A stretch of 64,000 nucleotides of DNA from Nephrocerus scutellatus (GCA_947095585.1 OX352765.1:64543425-64607424); one strand, 5' to 3'; numbered from the stretch's first letter, positions 53,326 to 63,341 are shown. Program-made: numbers and translations. Notes: generated by a model not told the origin, from the letters alone.

Positions 53326-53575
53326 GTAAATAGGCGGTATTGATTATAATTATAAATGGTTTAGTTTGCAATGATGTAAATAGAAGCGTTGATAATTGCT
53401 TATATCCTAATGATGTAAGGGTATTTAATACGACAATTAAAGTTAAATAGGCGGTATCGATTATAATTATAAATGGCTTAGCTTGTAAATATTATACTCA
53501 GATAAGTAGGCAAGTGCTTATGTTCAGTGTGGTATTTAATAAAATTATAATTATATTTGTTTTAATTTGCAATAC
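53326..53575. repeat. Degenerate satellite units at the array edge (copy 2)
   Basis: Near-identical to 20276-20520, including the two taggcggtat motifs and the gataagtaggcaagtgctt stretch. It shows that the array edge itself was duplicated together with the unique segment. Confidence 0.88.
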
Positions 53576-54472
53576 GATTTATCGCCATTGTGGAAGTCTT
53601 CAACCTTCTAATTCGTCTTTTGTTTTGGTTAAGGATGACTCCGATATCAACTCCAATAGATAGTAACCCAAACTGGATTTTGTGCTTGCGGTGGACTGGT
53701 TGTATCACCATTTGCATTCTATTGACTGCGGCTTGGTGGTAATGGTGGTTAGCCGTCGCTGCCGCTGCTGACGCCGGTAGAACAGCATCTCCACTGAGGC
53801 GGACAATTGTTGGGTTCCCCCCCGATATTGTTGCTGCCAAGCACATGACTTCCGAATTGGGCTAATCGGATATCGAGGGTTTCCGGCGGTCCCCTTTAAG
53901 TGACGCAGGCCTTCAATCACTTTGGTCAGTGCACAATGGCGCTGACGCCTATTGTGGAGGCCCCGTTTACGACCGACACCATTAGCACGTCCAGAAATAG
54001 AATAGACGGTATACGATTTTGGCGTTCGCGGTCGAAGCAAAACACAAATTGCCCGTTTCTCAACTATTTAATCTACTGAATTTTCTATCTATATATGTTG
54101 GTACTTACGCAGAGAAGGGAATGCGGCTCCGGTCTGCGAATCGACTATTTAATGCCGCCCTAACCGCACTTTGTTCAGTGGAGTCGCCGCGAGTAGCCTT
54201 TGTTGATGCTGACTTTCAGATCAGATCCAATCGGATCTCCAGCATCCGTGGTTATAACCTTTTTGCCTTTTCCCTCTTTTATTCACCAAGAGAATTTGTG
54301 AAATTAAATAATCTTTTATCTTTATGTATAATATATATAAATTAGTAATTTAGACTCGTTACCTCTCTGCGTTTTCTCTGCTGTGCTGACGTCTTTTGTT
54401 TTTCTTGCTGATTAATCGATTTTTCTTCCTCTGCTATCTTTCCTTTTTATTTCCAGTTAATTTTCCTTTTTT
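53576..54472. repeat. Unique segment, copy 2 of 20521-21432
   Basis: Second copy of the unique segment, in the same orientation and in the same position relative to the satellite. Differences include a short replacement near 53940, where copy 1 has extra bases, and single substitutions. The similarity stops at a T tract near 54472. The small open frame of copy 1 is present with one residue changed (54019-54345), but without an ATG start. Confidence 0.88.
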
Positions 54473-54969
54473 TAAATTCTCTATATTAACTTCACTTGCC
54501 CGTGGCTGGCTGGCTGGCTGTCTGGCTGGCCAAATCTTGTGATCAATTTTTAACCCACTTCCTACAGCCCGATTTTGAAATTTTGCACACATGTATATCT
54601 CCCAAGACAACACTTTCTATTAAAATTTGAGGCCCCTCTGGCCGCGGGGTCGGTGGGCTCCCATACAAATATTTTACAAAATTTACCCGATTTTCTTTAA
54701 ATTTTGTACACATGTGTGTCTTCGATGGAAAACACTTTTTGTAAAAATTTGGAGCGATCGGCCTCTTAGGGACCCCAATATACAATTTTTAAATATCGCT
54801 ATATCGCATCAGATCACGGCAAAGTCTGAGCTCTGTGCTTTGTGAGCAGCGCTGTTCGCTGCCGCTGCGTCATTTGGTGAATGATTTTGCCACAAAACGA
54901 GCACGCAGTGTGTGTGTGTGTGTGTGTGTATCTCCGATTAGAGAATTTACAAGAAAATTTTATGGGTTG
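54473..54969. other. Unmatched segment with simple repeats and a two-copy repeat
   Basis: Holds a GGCT-rich run (about 54506-54532), two related stretches about 106 bp apart that share a cccgatttt...aaattttg.acacatgt core (near 54569 and 54687), and a TG run at about 54909-54928. It probably includes a small decayed transposon inserted in the proposed LTR. No gene is seen. Confidence 0.6.
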
Positions 54970-55019
54970 TTTTTTTTCTTTTGATTATTCTTTGTGGTTT
55001 CTCAAATTGCACCATTACA
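54970..55019 (-). repeat. LTR-like terminus matching 21611-21675
   Basis: Shares about 48 bases with 21625-21675, with about two substitutions, ending in plus-strand CCATTACA at 55012-55019. On the minus strand it would be the start (TGTAATGG) of the 5' LTR of the gypsy element at 21676-27787. Beyond it (55020 onward) the two copies no longer match, as expected at an element boundary. Confidence 0.6.
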
Positions 55020-55686
55020 AGAGGTTGACAGTAACTCAATCTTTATGCGCCGTAACCCTGGCTAGGGCTCCTCACATGGTTCTATCACCCGGCGCAGATG
55101 AACCAAGGTTTTATAACGAGGTGTTACTCCCCACCCTCCTCCTTTTTCATCGGTCCTCAAAAAAGTGGCTTGCAGTATATTTTCAATATCTTTTCACACG
55201 CCCATAGACGAAAGTGACTGTTTCGTACGCTATAAACTAGCCTAGAAAGTATCCCATAACAACACTAGTTATGTTATGATATAAACGTCTTTTGTTATTT
55301 ACTACAATCTCAGCGAACACATTGCGCATGAGCAAGAATTCTCTTTTGTTTGTCGTTTGTGATTTCTGCTTCTCTCTCGATTCAGCAGAAAAACCGGTTT
55401 GGACGCGTGAAAAATCAATTTATTTGTTATTTACTGCAGTCACAGCGAACACACATTCTCACATTTCTGCTTCTCTCTCGATTTAGCAAAAAAAAAACCG
55501 GTTTGGACGCGTGAAAAATAGCGTACACGACTTGCAGAAAAGTGCTCATCGTGCTCGTTAGATTGCCGAACTCGGCAACCGCCTCGTTCGTCAAGCTTCG
55601 ACCTCGCACGATAAACTCCACTTTCCTTGCTCGTTCTGTAATATACTATAAAGTGCTGATCAATCATGAAATTGCACATCCTTCTA
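55020..55686. repeat. Intergenic stretch with a direct repeat of about 125 bp
   Basis: No gene seen. From about 55294 and again from about 55426 the sequence repeats gttatttact...agcgaacaca...tttctgcttctctctcga...accggtttggacgcgtgaaaaa, with small indels between copies. It borders the broken end of the Helitron helicase and could be part of that element or of an older insertion. Confidence 0.6.
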
Positions 55687-56151
55687 CTATATTCTCATAC
55701 GACGCAAGATTTGCTCTGTTAGCATTTTTAAAGTAAATGTTTTTCCGGTACCTGCACCGCCTGTGATGAAGAGCTTTATGCAATCATCTGAGCCATTTAA
55801 TTGGTCAGCAATCTGACGTGTCACATAGCTAAAGAGATCACGCTGTTCAATGTTCATGGCTGGCTTACAAAATCTGCATCGTTCATATTTTAAATTCTTC
55901 AACATCTGGTGCGACATGATAAATGCATGAGCTTGATCCAATGCTTCTTGAAGTTTTTGATCAACATGTCCATGTTCATCCATCATGTGTGATAATTGCT
56001 CGATGGTATCCTCCTTTGCAATGAATGCATCTTTCGCAGTTTCAAAACCACTTAGAAGCTCATCTTCCGATCGGAAATGGTAATATTGTGCCAACAACCT
56101 GCAGGTAGTTTTGCGGATCGATTGACAATTTGAAAAATGGAACTCGTGCAA
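55687..56151 (-). pseudogene. PIF1-like helicase of Helitron, truncated
   Basis: Begins inside the linker and reaches FITGGAGTGKTFTLK, the Walker A motif of the PIF1/RecD-type helicase (about 55733-55772). The frame ends about a dozen codons later at 55687, so motifs II to VI are missing and no continuation is found in 55020-55686. The protein could not unwind DNA. Confidence 0.85.
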
Positions 56152-56296
56152 GTGCTCTCTTGTTTCTAATTTTCATTTTGTTTTGAAGAGTAATAAGGCG
56201 AATTATGACAGTGGGCGCATCTTTTGGAAGATATGCACCTTCGTCGCCGCTATCTTCGTCTACTTGACCTTGTTTTCGACTGTATTTCGGTTCAAA

Positions 56297-56788
56297 CTAC
56301 ATTGCAAAATCCAGCAGAGACATTGAATTAAAATCGTAGTCTGGATGCTGATGAAGTCGTTGTTGAAAGCGTTCATTGATGTTTGAAGCGAATCTAATGG
56401 CTTCGATATTGATTCCAAACTGTAAAACTTGATATCGCTGTTCTGGTTTTCTGGTATTCACGAAGATGGAGTGACGCGAAGCTTCACGCAAACGAAGATG
56501 GCACAATCGATAAACAGCTTCACATGCTGACACCTGACGGTAATTGGAGATATTCACGCTGATTTTAAAGAGCTTTCTCGAAATGTCAGTCTCATCACGA
56601 CGAATCTTCTTGATAGCTTCAGAAATGCTATGAATTAATCGGGCAGCCACAACAGTGAGCGCACTAACCTTTACTGATGTCTTGCTATTTCCGTAGCATC
56701 TTTTGATTTGTTGGCACGTTCTTAGAAATATATTTGGCAATGTAAATTGCAATGGATTCATTACTGCCACATGGTTTAATGTCGACAT
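56297..56788 (-). pseudogene. Helitron protein, middle region
   Basis: Continues the Helitron protein in a different frame. Diagnostic is RQVSACEAVYRLCHL, a conserved Helitron tract between the Rep and helicase domains. It ends at a stop at 56297. The spacer to the helicase piece (56152-56296) is decayed. Confidence 0.8.
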
Positions 56789-56795
56789 TTGGTCC

Positions 56796-57527
56796 CTAAA
56801 GCTTCAATAGGCTGGCATTGTAATTGTTGCTATAGCGTTCATCTGCTTTAAGCTTCATTATAAAAATGCGTCCATAATTTCTGAAGAAGTCGTTCGATGC
56901 GCTAATGATGATTCTTATATTTTCGATCACTTGTCTTGGGAATGAGAAGCGGCAGTAATCAGGCCCACATTTATTGCACGTGTGCGTATGTCTATAAGTC
57001 TGCAATTTCTGAAACATTTCTCTGAGATAAGGATCCTCAGAACGCTCGCAAGTTATCACTGCATCAATTCGGAAGGTTCCTTCTTCACTGCTAAAATCCG
57101 GTGTTCCAAAATACCATGTGAAGATGATGTGAAGATGTGGTGAGCCTATGTTTTGGAATTCAATGCGCCACCAATAATTAAGCAAGCATCCTCCTATTGG
57201 TTTAGCATTGGCTTTCATGTGCTTAAGCATAGCATTAACACGAACCATAAGGTGTCTGATTACAAGAACGGGATATCTTTCAATTAAAATCTGAGTCTTG
57301 TAAACTTTTAGACTTTTATGGTCTTTTTCGTGGTGTCCATCAGCGATCTGGAGAGCTTTTCGCATGTCCTTCCAATTCAAGTCATTACAGCTGAATGTGA
57401 TAAAATAGTGTTGAGGACCAAGACATCTGATCATCGCAATCAATTCAAGCAGTTTAGTAGGCAGATGAGCCACGAAGATTTTTAATGTCCTCAACAATGT
57501 TGTTGTTTTCCTGAATTTTGTGGCCAT
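56796..57527 (-). pseudogene. Helitron Rep (HUH) domain
   Basis: A 243-codon open stretch with the Helitron_like_N signature FITFSCNDLNWKDM and the HUH nuclease motif in EFQNIGSPHLHII (His-Leu-His, about 57125-57145). It is followed by the Cys-rich HTHTCNKCGPDYCRFSFPR that is typical after the HUH site. The HUH endonuclease would nick DNA and bind its 5' end in rolling-circle transposition. The frame is lost at 56796, at the junction with the next piece. Confidence 0.85.
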
Positions 57528-57529
57528 TT

Positions 57530-58049
57530 GATCGATTTAATGCGATGACATTCGTACATCGTAAGAGCATAGAACAAATAGTCATTTCCCTGAAATCGTG
57601 TATCCTCACCCAGAATTCTTGTTTTTAAGTAGCCAAGAGCCATTGTGCGAACTTGTCAATCTTCTTGAAATCCATTGCTGCTATATGGAAAGAGGTGGTA
57701 CCATGCAAATTCCTGTGCCTTCTTTTCATGACCAACTTTTAATATACAGTCCGTTTTACGTCGAATAGTGTTAAGATTTGCAACATTTTCAACATTTTTG
57801 AAATCGCTTTCTTCGGTTGGTTGAGGTCCAACAACAGAATACATTACTGAAGTCATGACTGGAATTGATTGCATGTATCTTTGACTTTTTCACTTCAATG
57901 TCTGTAATTTCTTTTTCAGAAAAAATATTGTTTCTGGCATACAGGTGGATCGGTACAATGGCATTTTTAACAATGATCTCAACAAAGTCGATTGTATTGT
58001 TACGAAATTCAGACTTTCGAGTTCGTAAAGGATTTTGCAAATAAAACAT
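57530..58049 (-). pseudogene. Helitron Rep/helicase, N-terminal part
   Basis: Broken frames that read into the Rep domain. Recognisable is EFAWYHLFPYSSNGF (about 57700), the tract that precedes the Helitron N-terminal domain, followed after a stop by a decayed continuation rich in Arg, Leu and Tyr (about 57530-57650). The segment above 57870 is only weakly assignable and may be non-Helitron sequence. Confidence 0.6.
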
Positions 58050-58206
58050 AACACAAGTTAATTAATTTACAAATAACAGCTTTAATGAACAACAATAAAA
58101 TTAACACAAGCTTACAATTTATTATGGTGATTACTTTAAATGTACACAAGAACACTTATAATACTAGTACTTCATAATAATTCTCTTAGGTTATAGCTTT
58201 ATCACT
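58050..58206. other. AT-rich spacer between the Helitron and gypsy remnants
   Basis: AT-rich sequence with no coding frame and no clear termini. It lies between the start of the Helitron pieces and the broken 3' end of the third gypsy pol. Confidence 0.5.
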
Positions 58207-58950
58207 TTACAAGAACTTGTACAACTGCACTGTTTGCTCTTCCAGCGTTCTGTTGAATCTTTCGACCATTCCGTCCGACTGTGGATGTAACGGAGTAGTC
58301 CTCGTTTTCTTGATGTTGAGTACTTGGCACAGCTGTTGAAAGACTAGCGATTCGAAATTCCGCCCTTGATCGAAAGTAGTTCCAGTGGCACCCCAAATCT
58401 GCAGATCCAATTGTCCACGAATGCCCTAGCCACCATGCTAGCTTCCTATTTTGCGATGAGATATGCTTCTGTCCATTTACTGAAGTAATCAATGTACACG
58501 AGTATATAGCGATTTCCATCTCTTGTTTCTGGGAATGGACGCTATGAAGCTATGTCCATTGCCACCCGCTCAAATGGTGCTCCAACATTGTACTGTTGCA
58601 TTTTTCCTCTAGTTTTTGGTTGCGGTCCTTTGCTTGCACATGTCACACGTTCGACACCAGTCTTCCACATCTCTACGGCAATTGACCCAATAGAAGCGAT
58701 TCCTTACTTTATCTAGCGTCTTATTAACGCCAAAATGCGATACTGATGTACCGCTATGTAATTCTTCCAGGACTTCTCTGACTCGGTTTGTTGGTAGCAC
58801 AATCTGCAATTTTGTGCTTTGATCCGATTCCCATTGCCTTACCAGTAGACCATCTTCCAATCTCAATGACTGCCATTGAGACTTGTAACTTTTTACTGCA
58901 GGACTTGCTGTTGCAATCTCGTGCCACTCCGGTCTTTCACCTTGCTCCAT
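58207..58950 (-). pseudogene. Integrase of the third gypsy element, truncated
   Basis: Frame 58950-58609 carries the zinc region (LHSGTSVSHFGVNKTLDKVRNRFYW, CRTCDMCKQR). After a decayed stretch, 58410-58207 carries DQGRNFES, with the second catalytic Asp, and HPQSDGMVERFNRTL, with the catalytic Glu. The frame stops at 58207 and no C-terminal GPY domain follows. The first catalytic Asp falls in the poorly readable 58520-58608 interval. Confidence 0.85.
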
Positions 58951-59307
58951 CCATTGAAATATTGGAGCAATCGAAATATCGCGCTCTTGTTCCTCCCTTA
59001 GCTGCTCTTTTGTTCAGCAATCTTCGACTTGTATTCTTATTTGTGCAACTACTTGAGCACTTCTTGTTTTCTTGCCTTGTGCAGTGTTTGCATTGGGGTG
59101 CACAAGGTCTTCTGGATAACCCATCGGCATTATTGTGCAGCATTCCTTTTCGATGCTATGTTCTGAATGTGTATGCCTGAAGTCGTTCAATCCATCTGGC
59201 CACTTGATCCTCTGGTTCCCTAAACTCCATTAGCCACTTGAGTGCTGCATGGTCAGTTCGAAGAAGGAATTCCTGACCGTATAGGTACTTGTGGAAGTGT
59301 TTGACGC
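58937..59307 (-). pseudogene. RNase H C-terminal half, third gypsy element
   Basis: Minus-strand sequence from the insertion site downwards reads HFHKYLYGQEFLLRTDHAAL and then ADGLSRRPCA, the usual RNase H end, followed by a Cys-rich linker before integrase. It is separated from its N-terminal half by the 902-bp insertion at 59308-60209. Confidence 0.8.
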
Positions 59308-60209
59308 TGTAATGTTGGTCCTAACCGAAGCCAACTTTGCTGTTAGAGTTTGTATCAAACTCGATACTTGACTGCGTTCGGCGTGTTGCCGTATAACCGC
59401 TAACCCAAAAGCCGGAGCTCCTTAGGGCGTCAGTATCAGGATGATATTTTTACAAGGGGAAATTAAAATAAGACGAGGTTTTGTAGTTCAACGTTCACTT
59501 TGAGGAAATGATGAATGTATTTGATAATTTTTCCTTCTTTTATACCAATTTACTGATCGATTTTTGACCATACATCGACTCTGGAATGCCTACTCATCGA
59601 TATTCATATTTTCCCTAATATTGCCTTATCAGCATAGTGCATGTATGTATGTACGTAATTTATGACCGACCGCGTCAAGTGTTTTTGGGTTCGCTCGCCT
59701 ATTCTGCTGTGTTGACATATTTGTTTCCACAAGCGAACAACCTTATTATTTCATTACCATTTCCATGCGCCGCTTACTCAGCACATTGCATGGAAAGGGT
59801 AATTAACGTTCTAAGCGGTCGGCGCTCATTTGCCCATGATGCTTAGAATGCATATTTATTTTCATAGGCGAGCGACCGCTGATCATAAATTATGCTATTG
59901 GAGATGTTTTATATTTTTTGTTCCCATGCACCGAGTGTGCTATGAAACAATACGTGTGGGTTTTGTTTGCTTTTGTTTTTCATGCACCAAGTGTGCTGTT
60001 AACCAATACGTTGTATTGGTTTGTGTGTGCGTTTATTTTCGTGCACCGAGCGTGCTATTAATTAATGACTGCATATCTAAGATTTTTGTATTTAATTTTG
60101 AGAGGCACTAGAGTCGATGTAGGGTCAAAATTTTGTATGCTTTATTCAATTAAAATGTTGTATGCTTTTAGGCATAGTATTTATGTGGTCGCTGGTGCGA
60201 TCCCTCACA
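59308..60209. repeat. Probable solo LTR (902 bp) with ACGC duplication
   Basis: Inserted in RNase H. It starts TGTAATGTTGG, ends CCCTCACA, and is flanked on both sides by ACGC (59304-59307 and 60210-60213). Excising it with one ACGC restores the RNase H frame across the junction, so the ends are exact. TG...CA termini with a 4-bp duplication and no coding sequence fit a solo LTR left by LTR-LTR recombination. Inside are a nested inverted repeat (59657-59891), three copies of a gcacc.agtgtgct motif (59925, 59981, 60040) and a perfect 9-bp hairpin at 60001-60021. Orientation is undecided. Confidence 0.75.
59657..59891. repeat. Nested inverted repeat inside the solo LTR
   Basis: Three arm pairs nest in order: AATTTATG (59657) with CATAAATT (59884-59891); CGCTCGCCTAT (59692-59702) with ATAGGCGAGCG (59864-59874); ATTACCATTTCCATGC (59753-59768) with GCATGGAAAGGGTAAT (59788-59803, one mismatch). 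Together they give an imperfect foldback of about 235 bp. Confidence 0.7.
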
Positions 60210-60895
60210 ACGCTATCGACAACAGCTAGCAATTCCCTTCGCGTCACGCAGTAGTTCTTCTCGGGCTAAGAGAGCGAACGGCTGTGTTACGCTATTACAC
60301 GCTCCTTTCCTTCTTGACTCTGCGATAGAACCGCTCCTATTCCCGCATTGCTAGCATCAATATTCAGAATGAAGAGTTCTCCTGCCTGTGGATACGCCAG
60401 AATTGGAGAACTGCACAGCTTTCCATTCAGCAACTCAAATGATTTTTGGTGCTCACTCGACCATTGGAACTTTTGGTTCTTCTCAGTGAGGCGATGAAGG
60501 CTTCGTGCAAAATCTGCGAAGTTAGGCACAAACCGTCGATAGTAGGAGCATAGCCCCAGAAAACTCCGCAGCTCATGTAAATTTTTTGGTGCCGGCCATT
60601 CGTTAACAGCTTCCAACTTCTTGCGATCCGTGCGTACTCCTTGACTGGATACAATGTGGCCCAAATAATTCACTTCATTTTTGAAAAGGCTACATTTCGG
60701 CGGACTCAATTTCAATCCTGCAGCTTTAATGGTTTCCAGAACTTGTCGAATATTATTCACGTGCTCATTAAATGTGCAACCAAAAACAATCATGTCATCC
60801 AAGTAGACTAGACATGGCTTCCAGCTTAGGCCTCGCAAAACATGTTCCATCAACCGCTCAAACGTAGCAGGAGCGTTGCATAAGCCAAATAGCAT
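60210..60895 (-). pseudogene. RT palm/thumb and RNase H N-terminus, third gypsy element
   Basis: A 202-codon open stretch (60895-60287) with FGLCNAPATFERLM, the catalytic VYLDDM (about 60810), FLGLCSYYRRFV and the first RNase H Asp region NIDASNAGIGAVLSQ. Below 60287 a stop and frame change lead to EKNYCVTRRELLAVV (about 60225-60265), which ends at the insertion site. Confidence 0.88.
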
Positions 60896-61152
60896 AACAG
60901 AAAATTGATATAAGCCGTTTCCGCGGTAAATGCTGTCTTCTCCTTGTCGCTGTCATTAATTGCTACCTGCCAGTATCCGCTTTTCAGATCCAATGTACTG
61001 AAAATTCTGGCTCCGTATAAGGTGTCCCATGTGTCATCTATACGCGGTAACGAATAACTATCCTTCTTGGTGACATCGTTTAGTTTCTGATAGTCCACAC
61101 AAAATCTCGTTGAACCATCTTTCTTTTGAACAAGTACCACAGGTGAACTCAA
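60850..61152 (-). pseudogene. Reverse transcriptase N-terminal part, third gypsy element
   Basis: Reads SSPVVLVQKKDGSTRFCVDY, then YSLPRIDDTW and FSTLDLKSGYWQVAI, the RT fingers and first catalytic Asp region. A frameshift near 60915, within the GLYQF/MPFGL region, separates it from the next piece. Confidence 0.88.
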
Positions 61153-61220
61153 TGGGCTTTTCGACTTCTCTATGAATCACCATCACGTTCAATCTTCTTA
61201 ACCAGTGTTTCTGCCTCTTG

Positions 61221-61845
61221 TTATTTAGCAAGTGGCAATCGTCTTGGCGCCTGTCGAATTGGAGTAGCATTTCCTGTATCGATTCGATGTCGCACTATAT
61301 TGGCTTTACCCATGTCGTTGTCGCTGACAGCAAAAACGTCGGCAAATTGCTCTAGCGCCTTTTCTGCTGCTTGTCGCTGTGCTGCTGGAAGATGTTTACA
61401 CAACGAACGAATTATCTGCTTCCTTTCCAGATGTAGTGGCGTATTATTTACTTTTACAATCTTGACAATGACTGTTCATTCTCTTATTACCTTCGGTGAT
61501 GGGCTAACGTTCATTATTTTCACTGGTATCTTAGGCTGAAGTTTGACTAAGGTTCTTCCGCATAGCAATCCGTTCTTATTGAAATTGGTTGGCTCCACTA
61601 ATCCTACTCGACTGTCCCCAAGATCACCGTTCAACTTGCCATAGATGATTTTCTCGCACATCGGTGGTATCTCCACTTTTTCGTCAGTAATTATTCTTAG
61701 CCCGCCAATCTGGTTGTCGTTTATTTGCAGGGGTACTTCCACATTCCGCCATTTTAACACGTGGTTCTTCAGATCAAGGGACATCTCGTGCTCTGTCATG
61801 AAATCCAAACCCAATATGCATTTGTAGCGGACACTTTTGGGTTAT
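61221..61845 (-). pseudogene. Protease end and pol linker, third gypsy element
   Basis: Starts at the protease C-terminus (ILGLDFMTEHEMSL, about 61800-61830) and passes through a linker (61814-61476), then, after a frame change, a second piece (61403-61221). That piece ends with HRIDTGNATPIRQAPRRLP, the conserved entry to RT. The protease active site lies beyond the truncation at about 61845. Confidence 0.8.
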
Positions 61846-62385
61846 AATTTTTTTGGGAAACCCCTGGCAACCCTATTCGGATGGCATAAATCATCATATT
61901 TATGTATGATAATATCGTACATGTAAATTACATATATTTATTTCCCTTTGGGTTGGTGGCGTCACTCCCCATCCCACTTTCACGTATTATCGTCTATTTC
62001 ATGAAATCAGGCGATATTAATTGTTTCCATATATAATAATGTTGTATGCGCAATATTAGTATACATATTATATTTCTTTCGCTTTGGTTTGGTGGCGTCA
62101 CTCCCCATCCCACTTTCACGTATTATCGTCTATTTCATGAAATCAGGCGATATTAATTGTAATATTGTAATGTTAGTATACATATTATATTTCGTTCGCT
62201 TTGGTTTGGTGGCGTCACTCCCCATCCCACTTTTTCGCATTATCGTCCATTTCGTACAATCGGGCGATATCAATCGTTTTCCTATATAATATTGTTGTAT
62301 GCACAAAATAATACCTATAAACAAACAAAATTTATACATATTCTTTTCGCTTTGGGTTGGTGGCGTCACTCCCCATCCCCTTCAG
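61846..62385. repeat. Four-copy diverged tandem repeat, about 117-151 bp
   Basis: The core ggtggcgtcactccccatcc recurs at 61954, 62091, 62208 and 62359, in three copies followed by cac..t.....tattatcgtc and a cgatat.aat element. Spacing varies (137, 117, 151 bp) because of indels in AT-rich spacers. The conserved core is much better kept than the spacers. No coding frame is shared by the copies. Confidence 0.85.
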
Positions 62386-63097
62386 ACACATTGGTAACTG
62401 TCTCGCCGTTGCAGCGAACAGGTTGGGTATGCGTCTGGAAAAAGCATACTGAGAGAAGAACATAGAGTGTAACGACGAGTTGTGTTTTACTTGTTGACCG
62501 AGGACGTGCTGTCTGCTCGTTTCTGTGTGGGGAATTGTGAAAAGGTTGATTGTCTTTTGTTTTATCAGACATCTGTAAAAATTAAAATGCAATAATAATA
62601 ATATAAATTAAATTCGATTCTCAAAACGGTATTCAAAAGAATAGTTAATAAACGGCAGAAGTGAATCAATGATTACAAATATCTGTACAAGTTAAAGTGG
62701 TAGATTGTTCGGAATCGCTGTTCTGTTCAGGGAAGAACGAAAGAAATTCTTAAAACGCGAGACAAGCAAAAAAAAAAAAAAATAGATAATTTTGCCATCG
62801 CCCATTTTGCGTTCGTTTTGCTCGATTCGTTCCTTTTGCTCGCATTTTCAATTGAGCTCGATAAGCTGCGCCTCCGCGAGTCTAATGTGAGCCTACGAAA
62901 GGTTTGTGGAACCAAAATTCGGACTTAGTCGATTTCCTTCCAATTGAAAGCAAATCCCAAAGGAAAAACTGTAATTTTTTTGATTGATAGTTACCACGCG
63001 TATAAAAAGTCCAGATTGTGATTTTTTTTTTAATTTGTGTCCAATTAAAGTTAATCCATGCTAAATTAAACTTGGCTATTTGAATGTTGAATAATTC

Positions 63098-63128
<31 letters not shown>

Positions 63129-63341
63129 TAACAAATTATTTTTAAGTTATTAGAGATTGTTGCTGTTGTCATAGTCTAGTCTGCAACAAAACCCCATAAG
63201 AATCAACGAGCAAAAGAAAAACTAAATGCAGCTGTTTCTTGTTTTAATCAATCACTCGAAATTTCTCCTCCAAGTATCAAGAAAAAATCCGGAAGTTGCA
63301 TTGCTTTGGTGCGTGCATCGGTCTTGTAAGGAGTGACGAAC
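62386..63341. other. Unassigned AT-rich sequence with a long poly-A run
   Basis: No gene or recognisable element. An uninterrupted poly-A run of about 27 bases ends at about 63128, and shorter A or T runs lie near 62770 and 63021. The poly-A could be the tail of a retroposed sequence, but no target duplication is evident. The stretch 62800-62850 repeats tcgtt.tgctcg twice. Confidence 0.5.

Larger units (their letters stand above)
1622..55019 (-). mobile_element. Proposed gypsy element with satellite-filled LTRs
   Basis: Composite interpretation. Read on the minus strand: LTR start TGTAATGG (55019), variable segment, unique segment (54472-53576), degenerate units, satellite (53325-28051), LTR end CCATTACA (27788), spacer, primer site, leader, RING ORF, gag, pol, then LTR start TGTAATGG (21675), unique segment, degenerate units, satellite (20275-1622), truncated at BEL/Pao sequence. 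The order of parts is the same in both putative LTRs. The different unit composition of the two arrays would mean independent expansion after insertion. Weak points are the absent polypurine tract, the mismatched 21433-21610 and 54473-54969 segments, and the missing end of the left LTR. Confidence 0.5.
55687..58049 (-). mobile_element. Decayed Helitron (rolling-circle transposon)
   Basis: Collinear pieces of a Rep/helicase protein on the minus strand: an N-terminal region (58049-57530), a Rep HUH domain (57527-56796), a middle region (56788-56297) and the start of a PIF1-type helicase (56151-55687). The helicase is cut off shortly after Walker A. Neither Helitron terminus is identified (no TC start or hairpin-CTRR end was found), so the true limits are unknown. 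Several frameshifts and stops show it is inactive. Confidence 0.82.
58207..61845 (-). mobile_element. Third Ty3/gypsy element, pol remnant
   Basis: Minus-strand pol from the protease end (61845) through RT and RNase H to mid-integrase (58207), truncated at both ends and lacking gag and LTRs. It differs clearly from the other two gypsy elements in RT (FCVDYQKLN, YLDD) and integrase sequence. It carries a 902-bp insertion within RNase H. Several frameshifts and stops are present. Confidence 0.88.

Noticed and set aside
62882..63172. 96-codon minus-strand frame with a poly-Phe stretch
   Set aside because: It is the translation of the poly-A run and AT-rich sequence.
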